Positions 25,467 to 39,500 of a stretch of 64,000 nt of DNA are shown piece after piece (position 1 is the stretch's first letter; the number at the start of each line of letters is the position of its first letter). The notes below the pieces were generated by a model. It was not told where the DNA came from and did not search any database. It worked only from the letters and a program-made list of their open reading frames with translations. A program made the position numbers and the translations under genes. Source of the DNA: Nipponacmea schrenckii (taxonomy: Eukaryota > Mollusca > Gastropoda > Lottiidae); contig CM060200.1 in the NCBI GenBank assembly GCA_030562195.1, positions 36,463,468 through 36,527,467 of the forward strand. The letters are read 5' to 3'.

Positions 25467-25721
25467 TAGATTGGACGAGACTTACCTGTAAGTTGAAGTT
25501 CGATCATGATTCTATCAGCCAATCTTTAGTGACGAGGGATTTAGTGAGATAGCAGCGCGCGCACCCATACATCAGGATTTAAAGTGAACGAGTGTAGACA
25601 GATAGTGACTATTGGGAGGGAATGTATGACTAAGTGGGGGGCACTTAATCCCTCGTCACTAAAGATTGGCTTATAGAATCATGATCGAACTTCAACTTAC
25701 AGGTAAGTCTCGTCCAATCTA
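25467..25721. repeat. 255 bp fold-back abutting the DIRS right end
   Basis: Two 75 bp arms, 25467-25541 and 25647-25721, are reverse complements with a single mismatch and flank a 105 bp centre. Arm and centre contain ATTCTATCAGCCAATC and AGCAGCGCGCGCACCC, which also occur at the left end of the DIRS element (21204-21260). Only 3 bp separate it from the DIRS right inverted repeat. It may be part of the element's terminal or internal complementary structure, or a solo end of a related element. Confidence 0.85.
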
Positions 25722-28700
25722 AATATTTTTTAGTTTAATGGTTTATTTCTTACTTATATGGCAAGCCATTACCTTGATATTAGTACCCCGACTTCATTAC
25801 ATTAGTCGTAAATATAATTGTAAGTAAATGGGTTTTCTTGGAAGATATTTGACCTTTCGGTGACATTTTTCACCTACAAAGAGATATATCAGAGTGGACA
25901 GATTTAAATTCAAGTTACAGCAATCTTTTTACGTTAAAGGTATACCAAAGCTTTTCTTTGGAAGCTTGTCTGTTGGTGCTTTTAAAGAGAACCATGGGCT
26001 TATTCTATGGACATTTTAAGGGCACGGTTTCAAAATACAAGGATAATAAAAACAACAGTGTAACAGTTGACAGATATTTGTTTTAATTATAGCCCTCGGA
26101 ATTCTACACTTTTCTCATGTTGTAATAGGACGTACATTGGAAATTGAGTAAACTAAAGGATGACATACATAACTACAATCTATACAATACATAATAACTT
26201 AATATAGACGTTTTGTTTATTTAACAGATCCAACAACAATATATTGTCAATCTGTTTCTAGATATAGTGGCCCAACAAATGAGATGAATAATAATACAAA
26301 ATGACTAAAAGGTAATTTACAATATTGCCATACATTTTGATTGTGGATTCTCTTCCCCTTATAGTAAGGAAGAGGGTTATAATTTCATTTTGAAAAAAAA
26401 AAACATCACAGGAAAAATATAACCCATGACAAGTAAATTAAAATATTCTGGCTGCATAATTTACAAAGCAATTGCAGATCTTTTTTTTCTAAAAAATATT
26501 AACACAAAATACATACATCTCTACCCTAACTCTCTCTGACTTGTACATTCTTACCACTAGTGGTTGGTCTCATATTTTCTTCTTCAATATATCAAACAAA
26601 AATAGATTCATTTCCTTACCATACAACATTAAGTACATTTTAAAATTGAGCAATTTAATGACTTGTCTTTAAGGAATAAAGAAATACAATTATCTCATTT
26701 TTATGATATTTATTTTATGTATTAGCAAGAGAATAGTTGTAGTTGTCATAGTACACCGTAGTACTCTTAACATCAAACTATTCCCTTCCTAATATAAAAT
26801 CTTACAATATTAAATCAGATGAATTGTTTCAGAAATCTATTTCAGTCCAATATATGAAACAAGAAAATCCTTCCAAATGATATGCAAATTTTTAAAAATT
26901 TTAAATAAATATTAGAAGTAGAAGGGGGGTCCGCCCCTGACGTATTCAAAGAGAGTAAGGTGTTATAAATAGTATACAGTAGAAAAGGGCCATTATAGTT
27001 ATTAACCCTAGTATATATATATAGGTGTAAAAAATATCTTCTTCATTTGTCATAACATATCTTACAAAAAAACAAAACAGGGTGAGCATTATATACTGTA
27101 TTCTTCCAGTGATTTTATGGTATCATCCATCACCTATATTGACAGATATCAGAGCATTGTGCCACTTCAGTCTTTAATGCTTATGATGCAATTACAACTA
27201 GACTTCGTTACACTTTTGTTACAATACTAACAATGAAAGTTATTGATATTGAAATGTATCCAAACAAGTTATTTGCAGTGATAACCGTGAAATCGATACA
27301 CATCTAATGTTATAAGGGAGGCAACTCCAGTTTAAGGTTACTATTATTAATGTACTATTGGTCTGTAGAAACTCACAATGAAGAGTACAACTGGACTACA
27401 ATAGTAACAGAATATAACAGTTAATCTAGTGTCTTTAACAACTTTTCTTAAGATTCTATATTCTACCTTATTGTATAATAAATAGAAAGTGAAACTATAA
27501 GTCAGGCTTGTTGTGTATTACTGTTTTTATCAAACTAAAGGTAAAGAATACTGCTTGTGTTTATGTTTCCAATCATAACCAGATATCAATAAACATCTTT
27601 TCACAACTATAAGCTACTTTTAAGTTTAAAAGAAATGAATATTAATTCAAATATGTTCAATAGCTCACCCTGATATTACATAAAAAATGGCAAGTTAACT
27701 CCAACATACATCCATCAAAAAATGAGTAATAACATTATAAACAAAATGAATACCAACTTAACATCAAATAGACACAAAAGAGAATGACAGAGAATGAAAA
27801 ATGGTTTATAAAATAGAGTGAAATCTTTAAAAACAGTTGTAGTGTGTTTTATATCGTCAAGATAAATATCATTATACCAGTAATGATGAGATAAATTAAT
27901 TATTATCATGAGACCTGATGTTTGTTAGTTTGTAAATGATGGACATCAAAATTTGTCTTACTAACAACCAATAGGTAATGAAAAACTCTTGTTTCTGACA
28001 ACTGTGAAAACACATGATTTGAAAAAATATTGAAATAAAGTGAGTTAGAGACAAGGCTATAAACTGAAATGTCTTTCTGGGTGTGTGAAATGTTAAAACC
28101 CTGAAATCTCCTACTGTTCTGCCATCCAATAATGTGACAGCTCGCTTCTTTCAAAACTTGTCCAACATAAATTCTGTTCGAGACTGTAAAATCAGTGTAT
28201 GCTATCCAATTCAGGTCTGTACCCAAGCATCTGTGAAAAACAGAAGATGACATAAAAAATCGTGTAAATTTCTGGCTCATTTTATTTTGAGCATTTAAAT
28301 ATAAAAATAACAATAATATGAGTTTGGGACGGGAATTTGTTTAATAAGAAAAAAAAAAAAGAGCCAACCGAACTAAAGAAGAAACATAAAGAAATAACCA
28401 AATATAAGCAAGAAAAAGTGGAGTGACTTTGTTACCCTCCTCCTGCCTGTCATAGTTTATCTTCTGTTTGGAAGACTAGATTCAAATCCTATACTGTTAT
28501 ATTTCCACAACTAATGATGTTTTGATTTGAAAAAGTTGATATTATTGCTTTGTAATACACATGAAAATTGCACAATGATCATTGCATATGATTGAAAAAT
28601 TTAACTGAATTACAACAGGGCCTTTCAAATTAGATAAAAAAAAATATCAAAAGGGTTTAGGGTATTAGCTTATCCCTTTCTCTTTGATTTTTTAGTTTTA

Positions 28701-30510
28701 AGATTTTTTAACTCAAGTAAAAACAAATTATATTCGACATACAAACCTAAGTATCACACATAACATCAGATTTATAAATACAATTATGTATATAATAATA
28801 ATAATAATAATATATAATAATATAAGAGTAATAATATATTAATTTTTGGAATGAATATTCATCTTTTTGAATAAATTATATTAATGCTTTACATGATAAA
28901 AAGACTATGGAGTATTTTTTAAACAAATGTACAAATCATCTAAATCAATTGGTAACTATAATAAAATATAGTTCATGCCAAAAAAACAAAAAACACAAAA
29001 AGTACTACAATGTTATAAACTATACATAGATGCTACACATGTCAGCCATAGTAACAAAAACAACTTCCTCTTGTTGCTCTGAACAACAGTTGCTAGCTGC
29101 TTATTTCAAGTCTGCCACGCACGGATCAACAACAAGTCAAGCAAATTTGAGTCTGGAGTCAAAATGGTTCCTGAAGTCAACTGACCTAAGGGTCAATAAA
29201 TAAATAAATAAAAATATAACATTTTGGAGGGTATAAAATCTTCAGGAAATTTTGTCCTCAAACTGAGAAATTTGTTCTTATCAAAATAACACAATAGATG
29301 ATGGTCATGTGTTTAACAACCAGAGATGTTCCGTGCAAACAAAAAGATGACAAAGTGCTCTAGAAGTTGGCCTAATACAACACCACTCAAAATGTCTACA
29401 CAAAAAGAATATCTACATAGATATCTATCATTTCCCAACAAAAGTACATAGCCACTGGAAAAAATTCATTTTGTGAGCCCGTAAAATGAAATAATCTTGA
29501 AGCCAGTTAACTTGAGTAAATTTGGCCCAAGTTATTTTGAGCAGAAGATAGGCATTAAGGTCATCAAGAGTTTTTGTAAATGAAATTCATGCAGTTTCTC
29601 AACAAGACTTTGGTTAAATGTTAATACAAAAGCGAAATATTAGCTTTCTAAATAACATCAAACAAGACAAGACCTTCCTCTTCACATACCTGCTATTTAT
29701 TTATGAATATTAGAGCAATTTCATTGATTGCCAGTAGAATGATTTTCCCAATGAAAGAATGATGAATGATTCCAATAAATGATAATTTGTGAAATGTCAT
29801 GAAAATAAAGTATGCTGAAAATTCATTTCATGTATGGATAAATGAATTGAACTTTGACCTTGTCAAAAAGAAAAATGAATGAGTTTGAAATAAAAAAAAA
29901 ATATAACAATGAAATACAGCAGGCAGGCTAGAGGAAGCTATCTGTAATGTATATTGATGCAATATATACTACTATTTATTTGAAAGGGCAGCTACTTTGG
30001 CTTGAAGACTATTTCCACTACAAAGATTTCAAACAATCCTGATGACCAGTACAGGCTTGAAGCCACTCACAACCGAACATTAAAGGCAACAAAAGGAAAC
30101 AAGTAAAGATTATATACAAGAGGCAAAGTTTGTTCTCCATGCGAGGTGTATTTTTTTTGGTAAAAAAATTTGATTTAAATTAAAAAAATTGATGACCAAT
30201 GCTGTCATTTAATAAATAATATGGATATCATACAAATAAATTAACTTGTTTCTGTCGCCTTAATTAGGCTTGAAGAAATTTTGATATGTACATAATACTT
30301 ATGGTATTTGATATGAGGGAAAATGATGTGAGGAATGTTGCTGAAATGCTCGGTGTGTCTTGACATTATTTTGAGCCTCAATGATAAAAACTATCAAATG
30401 TTTTAAATATAGAGTCCACCTTAACATTAACCATAAAAATTATGTTAGCTTTGACAAATTTATCATTCAAAATTTTTTCGCTTTTGGAAAATAAAAAAGT
30501 TTTTTTTTTC
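25722..30510 (-). other. AT-rich region containing the presumed SSBP 3' UTR
   Basis: No coding exon, SINE or inverted-repeat element was recognised here. It follows the SSBP stop codon (TGA at 30513-30511) on the minus strand, so at least the upper part should be 3' UTR. Several TTTATT strings, which read AATAAA on the minus strand, occur (for example near 28280, 29696 and 29975), but the sequence alone cannot choose the cleavage site. A short ATA-type microsatellite lies at about 28796-28840. Confidence 0.4.
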
Positions 30511-33500
30511 TCATGGTATGAAATATTCCGGATTGTCCCCGTCTTTTTCAAACCGTTTTGCCTCTTCTTGCATAGACTCTTTAATCTTTAGAATTGCGGC
30601 AGATTCAATTTGATCCTGAAAAAATGGTAAAGATGTAGAGATTGAGACCGGAAATCAGGGGTCAATAGATCATGCTTGCTAGATGATTGGATGACAATGA
30701 TAGGATGAGATAAAGAGTTGCCGATTATTTACACTCTAATGGGATAGTCAATGTTGTAGGTATGTCCCTAAATGCTTCTACAATATGGTATTGTATTGAC
30801 ATGCTAATGTTTGAATGTAGCCAATATATAGTGGCAATATGTTTCCCAGCCAGAAGATTGTTAACTATATAGTTAGTTTGATTATAGTTTTTTATTCGCC
30901 AGGAATGGTTGTTTCATCAAGATTGTTTGACAGGAATTAAAGGTCATTTTCACAGGCAATGCTCAGAAAAAAAGAAACCAAAAAGACGAATTCAAAAGTA
31001 GAGAAGAAAGCATCAGTAGCCCATGAACATGCAATGCCCCAAAACCGCGGCAGACAAAAGAAAAATAAAAGACTGAAAGCAGATAATAAAATGAGAGAGA
31101 ACAGAAGTGGTACTCAAGTTTAGTTTTATTGAGAGAAGTCTCACTTTATTGATCTATTTACGTGCTCACAATGTATAATCACTTACGTTTTCCTGATAAC
31201 CTCCTAACCCGTATGGTCCCATATCAGGACCGGGACCACTAACAGGCGTTAAATTATCTCTCGGCGTTCCAGGACCATTAGCAGGAGAATTTTTCATAGC
31301 ATCCATATCACCTGGAATATATTGATGTACCCACAGTACTTACCAGTATATATTGTATATAGTGTTTGAACCAGAGGCAGAGCAAAGAAATTGTCTTGCG
31401 CTTCATTAAATTTTCAGTTTTAAAGACAATGAATAATGCCAAATATCTGCTACAATAACCAGATTTTATTTTAAAGAAACCCATTTTTTCATGCGATTTC
31501 TAATTCTATATAAAAATTTAATTCCAAAATTATCTAAATCAAGAAATTCATTGTCTTTGCTACATCTCTGATTCAATTACCCAGTCTAATTGTCAGGACA
31601 TTTATGCTAGTCCTATTGGTTTACTGTCACAAGTGAATTCAGTAAAATATATGGTTTGTATTTATCCTAAATTTGTTTTGTATTGCTGGAAATCGGCTAG
31701 AAGAGTAGGTGTTCAATGAAAATCAATATTTGAGAGCTTTCATAATAAAAGTTATTTTTGAGCATTTGAAGTTGAGTAGATATAATGTGTATTTAATTTA
31801 TATAGACAGATAATCAATTTGTATGTAATATCTGTAAGACATAGGATGGCATCCTAAACATGAAAATCTATAGACATACTTCTCATGTCCACTGTTTCTG
31901 TTAATTTGAGTGTGGTTGCATTCCACTAAATGACAAGCTGTATTATCTATCTATATATCTTGTTTTTTTGCAGATTTTTATATATGTAATACTCTAATTG
32001 GACTAGTTTTAATGTCTTTTGTAAATGTAGAAATCCTTTAAATGAAATTGTAAGAAACAATTGCAACTAACAAGATGATAAGATAAGACAATGTGTGTGT
32101 ACTGTAATGTAATGAATACCCTACAACCATCAAGTTGACAAGATAAGACAATGTGTGTGTACTGTAATGTAATGATTACCATACCACCATCAAGATGATA
32201 AGATAAGACAATGTGTGTGTACTGTAATGTAATGGATATCATACAACCATCAAGATGATTAGATAAGACAATGTGTGTGTACTGTAATGTAATGAATATC
32301 ATACAACCATCAAGATGACAAGATAAGACAATGTGTGTGTACTGTAATGTAATGATATCATACAACCATCAAGATGATAAGATAAGACAATGTGTGTGTA
32401 CTGTAATGTAATGAATATCATACAACCATCAAGATGATAAGATAAGACAATGTGTGTACTGTAATGTAATGAATACCATACAACCATCAAGATGATAAGA
32501 TAAGACAATGTGTGTTACTGTAATGTAATGAATACCATACAACCATCAAGATGATAAGATAAGACAATGTGTGTGTAATGTAATGAATACCATACAACCA
32601 TCAAGATGATAAGATAAGACAATGTGTGTGTACTGTAATGTAATGATTACCATACAACCATCAAGATGATAAGATAAGACAATGTGTGTGTACTGTAATG
32701 TAATGAATACCATACAACCATCAAGATGATAAGATAAGACAATGTGTGTACTGTAATGTAATGATTACCATACAACCATCAAGATGATAAGATAAGACAA
32801 TGTGTGTTACTGTAATGTAATGATTACCATACAACCATCAAGATGATAAGATAAGACAATGTGTGTATACTGTAATGTAATGAATACCATACAACCATCA
32901 AGATGATAAGATAAGACAATGTGTGTGTACTGTAATGTAATGAATACCATACAACCATCAAGATGACAAGATAAGACAATGTGTGTACTGTAATGTAATG
33001 ATTACCATACAACCATCAAGATGATAAGATAAGACAATGTGTGTGTACTGTAATGTAATGATTACCATACAACCATCAAGATGATAAGATAAGACAATGT
33101 GTGTGTACTGTAATGTAATGAATACCATACAACCATCAAGATGATAAGATAAGACAATGTGTGTGTACTGTAATGTAATGATTACCATACAACCATCAAG
33201 ATGATAAGATAAGACAATGTGTGTATACTGTAATGTAATGATTACCATACAACCATCAAGATGATAAGATAAGACAATGTGTGTGTACTGCAATGTAATG
33301 TTTACCATACAACCATCAAGATGATAAGATAAGACAATGTGTGTGTACTGTAATGTAATGATTACCATACAACCATCAAGATGATAAGATAAGACAATGT
33401 GTGTGTACTGTAATGTTATGATAACCATACAACCATCAAGATGATAAGATAAGACAATGTGTGTACTGTAATGTAATGAATACCATACAACCATCAAGAT

Positions 33501-36500
33501 GATAAGATAAGACAATGTGTGTGTACTGTAATGTAATGATAACATACAACCATCAAGATGATAAGATAAGACAATGTGTGTGTACTGTAATGTAATGAAT
33601 ACCATACAACCATCAAGATGATAAGATAAGACAATGTGTGTGTACTGTAATATAATGAATACCATACAACCATCAAGATGATAAGATAAGACAATGTGTG
33701 TGTACTGTAATGTAATGAATACCATACAACCATCAAGATGATAAGATAAGACAATGTGTGTGTACTGTAATGTAATGATTACCATACAACCATCAAGATG
33801 ATAAGATAAGACAATGTGTGTGTACTGTAATGTAATGAATACCATACAACCATCAAGATGATAAGATAAGACAATGTGTGTGTACTGTAATGTAATAAAT
33901 TACCATACAACCATCAAGTTGATAAGATAAGACAATGTGTGTGTACTGTAATGTAATGAATATCATACAACCATCAAGATGATAATAAGACAATGTGTGT
34001 GTACTGTAATGTAATGAATACCCTACAACCATCAAGTTCATAAGATAAGACAATGTGTTTAAGTACTATAATGTAATGTATACCATATAACTATCGAGAT
34101 GATATGATATGGTTTGAAAAGGCATCTAACTATAAAAGAAATGCCTTGATGAAATCTGAAATCTGGTTCATTTTATGATAAATATTACTTAAAGGCATAT
34201 TGTAAATGTGACAATCTGTTTCAATTAGCTGAATAAAGGTTTCATTCATCAAGGCATTTCCTTCAGTAAACTTTTAAGAACAAGCTATACTTACCATTCA
34301 TGACTGGAGGCATATCACCAGGTCCCATAGGCATACCACCATCAGGACCTCCCATAAACTATAAAAAGAAATTTAAGTTCACATACAACTCTACAGTCAA
34401 TTACTATTATTTGATATTAACTAAAAATCAGATATTCTATTTAGAGATACACAAGAGATTTTGATTTATTTTATCATAACCGTTAATTACACCATTAAAA
34501 TCTAATTTTGTAATTTTGTCATTTCACAAGAACTTGACCAAGAGAAAATCACTTATACCACTGGTATTTGAATGGTTTTTGACCCTGATATCATAATGCT
34601 GTCAGGTTTTTTCTAGAATGTGCCTAAAATATTATTTATAAACAAATGCATCACTTACCCCAGGTGGCATTCCAGGCATACCTCCAGGTTTCATCATTCC
34701 ATACATACCATCACCAGAATTAGCTGAGTCACCTTAATAAAACATCATAAATACTTGTGAAGCAGATATTACATTTCCATTAGAATTGAAGGAATCACAG
34801 ATGTCTGATTGAATATGGGAATGGTGCAAATTGCTGGTATAAAAATTTAGAAAATCTCTTTACAATGTCTTTAAGGGGGTTGACAACCTTATCGTTCGAG
34901 GTGTATTTCAATCAAGAAACGTATTAAGTTGATATCCATTCTATTTGGCATTAAAAAAAACTCTGTAAAAATTATAGCTCAATCGCTTCAGTCTGATATC
35001 CGTCCGTGAAGATAATCTATTTATAGAACAAAACGGGGTATTCCTCTATGTAGACGTACAAATTACGTTGTCAGTTGACATTTGTGATTACAACGTCATC
35101 CGCTAAATAAACATTCTCTACGTTTGCCGGTCAGTTATTGTTAATATCGGCACCCGAAGTAAGAGTTTGTGTATCGGGGGAATCCAGAAGTCACATGATG
35201 TCCCATAAATCATTACGTCACATGTAACCAGAGAAAATTTTATGATTGGTGGGTGGAAGGGTTTTGACATGTGCTAATCCATTGTTTTAGCACTCCCAAT
35301 TATGTGGATATCGGTGCATATCGATGCCTTAAAGGTGCTTAAAGATTTCTACAGCATGAAAGACAATCTTTTAACAACATGATCGTTAATTACGTAAGGT
35401 TTACATGTGTTTGCAAAATGTTGAAAAAAACTGCCATTTTTCCAAAAGCATATCTCGCTTACAATTTATCCGATTTTTACAAACCTTGGCTTCAGCTAAA
35501 GCTTACAATGTCCTCTATAACTTTACGTTGGCTTTTTTTTATAAAATATATAGTTTTTTAAAAATTCAATTTTTCGTAAATGCACTTGCAAAATTTTGAT
35601 TTCTATCAATATCTTCAAAACAAAACAAAATTTTCCAAAAAGCTAATTTTGTAGAGATACATGTAGGCTTGCGTTGTGCAAAATTTCAACCTTCTATATT
35701 AAATAGTCTAGTAGATATGCTAATTTTAAGGGAATAATTGTCGTTATTTTCGTTCATACACTATTTCTTAAAGTTGAAATGTCATAAAGAAATAAATTTT
35801 ATATTTTTGGATAGCTGAAAGTCCTCTCTTTCCATTGATATTTAAATATTTCAGATAGGCGGAAAAGAAGTGGTTGAAACTGTCTATTGTACATAGGTTT
35901 AGGATTGTCAACCCCCTTAAGTGATTTATATATTAACAACTAATCAAGCAGACTTAATTACAAAAATAGCGATGGCCCATTGTAATAAACCCACCATTGG
36001 CAGCCTTAGTTATTCAGGCGGTGGACAAGAGGTATCAGTAAATACAATATTTTAAATGTAAAAGGCTCAAATCATGCTTTGTCAAAATCTATCAAGAAAC
36101 CAGATCTCTATCAAGTCTACAAAGAATCAGAGGCTGATAAAGTGAACATGTTTTAAAGAACAAGGGTAATTACTCAATAAATATTTTTTGATTGATAGTC
36201 TGATTTTCAATAGGGTCTATCCTCGAGTTATAACAAACACTCGCACCAAGTTTCATCAAATTCCATTAAGAACCTGGCTCCCTATCGTGTTCACAAGGAA
36301 TTTTAGGACAAGGGCAATAACTCATAGTAAATATTTTTTGATTGGTTTCATTTTCGATAGGCTTCATCCCTGGGTCATTACAAAGACTCATTCCAAGTTT
36401 CATTATAATCCATCAAGAAATGTGATCTCTATCGTGTTCACAACAATTGTGGACAGGCAGACGGACGGACAGACAGACGGACAGCCAGAAGGCTTCATCC

Positions 36501-39500
36501 TTGGATGATTACAAACACACACACCGAAATTTGTCAAAATCCATCCAGAAAACATCTCTCTATCATGTCCACAACACATTTTTGAATGCAAAATGAATGT
36601 GTTTTCAAGAACAAAGGCAATAACTCATCAATCTATTTTTCGATTGGTCTGATTTTCAATAGGCTTCATCCTTAAGTAATAACAAGCAATCACACCAAAT
36701 TTCATCAAAATCCATCAAGAAACACACTCTTAATCGTGTTCACAACAAATTTTCAAAAACAAGGGCAATAACTCATTGAATATTTTTCGATTGGTTTGAT
36801 TTTCAATAGGCTTCTTCCTTGGGTTATAACAAACAAATTTGGTCAAAATCCATCAAGAAATGTGGTCTCTATCGTGTTCACAACAATTGTGGACAGGCAG
36901 ACAGGCAGACAGACAGACAGACAGACAGACAGGGGCGACTACAATATACGCCCACATTTATGTGTGGGCGTATAAAAACTCATCACGTTATAAGAAAAAA
37001 CTATTGATGCCTTTATTCATGATATTGTTAAAGTTAAATAATAATATAAACCTTCGCAAAACACCAATTTATAACATTTTAAAATTCTCTAATATATAAT
37101 ATGTATACCTACCTTGAGGGCTAGGCATGTGAATAGGAGTACCAGGTGGGCCAGATACAGGACCCTGTAATCAAAACAAATATGTGATTAAATATTCATT
37201 CACAAAAACAGTGTAAATGATGATATACCAGGATATCTACCAAGAATTTTTCTGTGAAAGAGATGGCCAAAGTAGATTTTACTAATTGTTTGCTTGTCTT
37301 ACAAAATTTTAGTTGAATTCTTCACAAAAAACAGAAAACACAATCTGCATACAATCTTGGATTAATTTGCTTAAATCTGTTCATTAGTTTGCAAAAACCA
37401 AACAATATGCAAGACTTGGGTAATATTTTTATAAATTTATTGCATATTGGACACATTTCTTTAGACCTTGGTTATCACTTACTTACACATTAACTATTTA
37501 TTCTCAGTTTATCATGTTTATATCACTTATTACACTATTCCCTAGATCGTAGGTATAGAAAATAAACACTGTGGAAAGAATTGAAAAGAATATAACTTAC
37601 ATTATAACTACCAGGAGACGCTGATGAATAATTTAACTAAAATAAACAACAATATAATTATCAAACTGTCAATCAAGCAATATAATAATAAATAATTTTC
37701 TTTACCAATGCCTATTTCTATATGTCTTATAAACAGTACAATATAATAATAGTAGAATACTGAAAATATACAATGAGTTTATCAAGCTCTTAAAAGCTTA
37801 AAGTCAAGCAAGTGTTGGGGGCTCTGTTTATGTATAGAGGGCAGCATTTTTTAATGATCTCGTTTATTTTGACTTCATTGACTGGAGATCAAAAGTGTAC
37901 TTGAGGACTCACCATCCTGGCCCCATGAAAACAGAGCAATAAATGTTACAGGCCAGACAGAGCTCAAGGCAATGTGTAAACAAGGCTGTCCTAAAGCTTA
38001 TAATTCTGTACTCAGTACATTAGCATGTGACATAATAAAAGACTTACTGATGATGAAGATGTGGGTGGCCAAGGTCGACCAGGTCCAGGACCACCAGGAC
38101 CTCCAGGCCTGAAAGCATAAACATAATATAATGGAAAGAATCTGTGGCATAGATGATTTCATATACAATAGTCAGAGATCCTTTCATTACATCACAATTA
38201 GCTGTTGTATCTATTTGTCCAATGTCCTAAGGACAGCAGTAAGATTTCATTGACTTTCAACTATGGGGCATATATTGATAAAATTTCAAACAATCTTGGA
38301 AGGGCAGGAGATTAACATTTTTTATTAATTGCGAATAAAGAAATAGTTTGATAGGATATTTTATATTAACAATTAAAGCCATCCTTTACAAAATTTCAAA
38401 ATCAACTAATGCAGAAAATACAAGATACTTACATAGACATGGGTGGCATGCCTCCAGGACCAGGTCCCATTCCAGGATTAGGAGGAGGGCCACGCATACC
38501 ACTGTAATTCTGCAATGAATCATACACCTGTATAGAAATAGGGATAAAAGAAAAAAGAAAGTTAGTCGTCATGACGACGTGCTGCTAGGCAGGAATATGG
38601 GTAAACCAAACCACAACATTAACGCACAGTCGCCAACAGACGAGAAAGAATGTGAGAAGTGCAGATGAAAATTGAGCAGATTCAAAAATGTTAACATAAA
38701 TTTTTTTTTTTTAAAGGTAGCTTAACGAACTTCATTTCAGATAATTGAATCCTCTTTTGGAAAGAAAATCTGAGGTTCAGTAGATTTACTACAAATATAG
38801 AAATTGATCCTATTTCAGGACTTTAGGTTTCATTTTCTCCAAACAATATAACTTAATTGATTGGTGAATACAAAAATAAGAAATTCCTTAAATTTACATT
38901 CACCTTGAGAACAGAAAAGACAATTGATGGACGGTTCAAATATTTCCCAAAGAGAATGAACACAAAACAACAAATAAAATGCTAAATTTTCAAAGATGAA
39001 ATGGAAAGGAAAGAAGAAAAAAACAATGTGTAGAACATCTATATCAAGTTTAAAACTAATTTTCAGTTGGCACTTTAATAAAAGGCCACTGATTGATATT
39101 AGTTTTACAAATGATATTTTACGAAAACAATATGATTAAACAAACAATACAATATAAAAACAATTAATAACACATCACATACAATGTGGTATTTTTATGT
39201 TAATCTTATAAAACATTAAACTAATTACAATTTTGTTTTAAATATATATTGGGAAAATGTTATAAATTGATTTAATTTCATTTTGACAATTTCAATGAAG
39301 AAGTTACATGTAACTCTCACAACCAATATTTAACTGACAAAGATCAAAACAAGAAACTGAGTAACATAGATATGGTAAAAATTAAAGTAGGTACATATAA
39401 AATTAGACATGACTTTTTCTTTCCCCCAAAAATACCCCCAACTTACAGGATTCATTGGGCCAGGCATTCTGACACCTGGGTGATTCATTCGCTGCATTCC

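Noticed and set aside
32009..34053. Long reverse-strand ORFs with a 20-residue repeat (…[18 protein letters not shown]…)
   Set aside because: Pure by-product of a 60 bp minisatellite whose unit length is a multiple of three; several frames are open at once.
32062..34108. CRISPR-like regular repeats
   Set aside because: Units are contiguous with no unique spacers, in an animal intron; it is a minisatellite.
36188..36508. 106-codon ORF with internal repeats
   Set aside because: Chance reading of pearl-like tandem units and their microsatellite.
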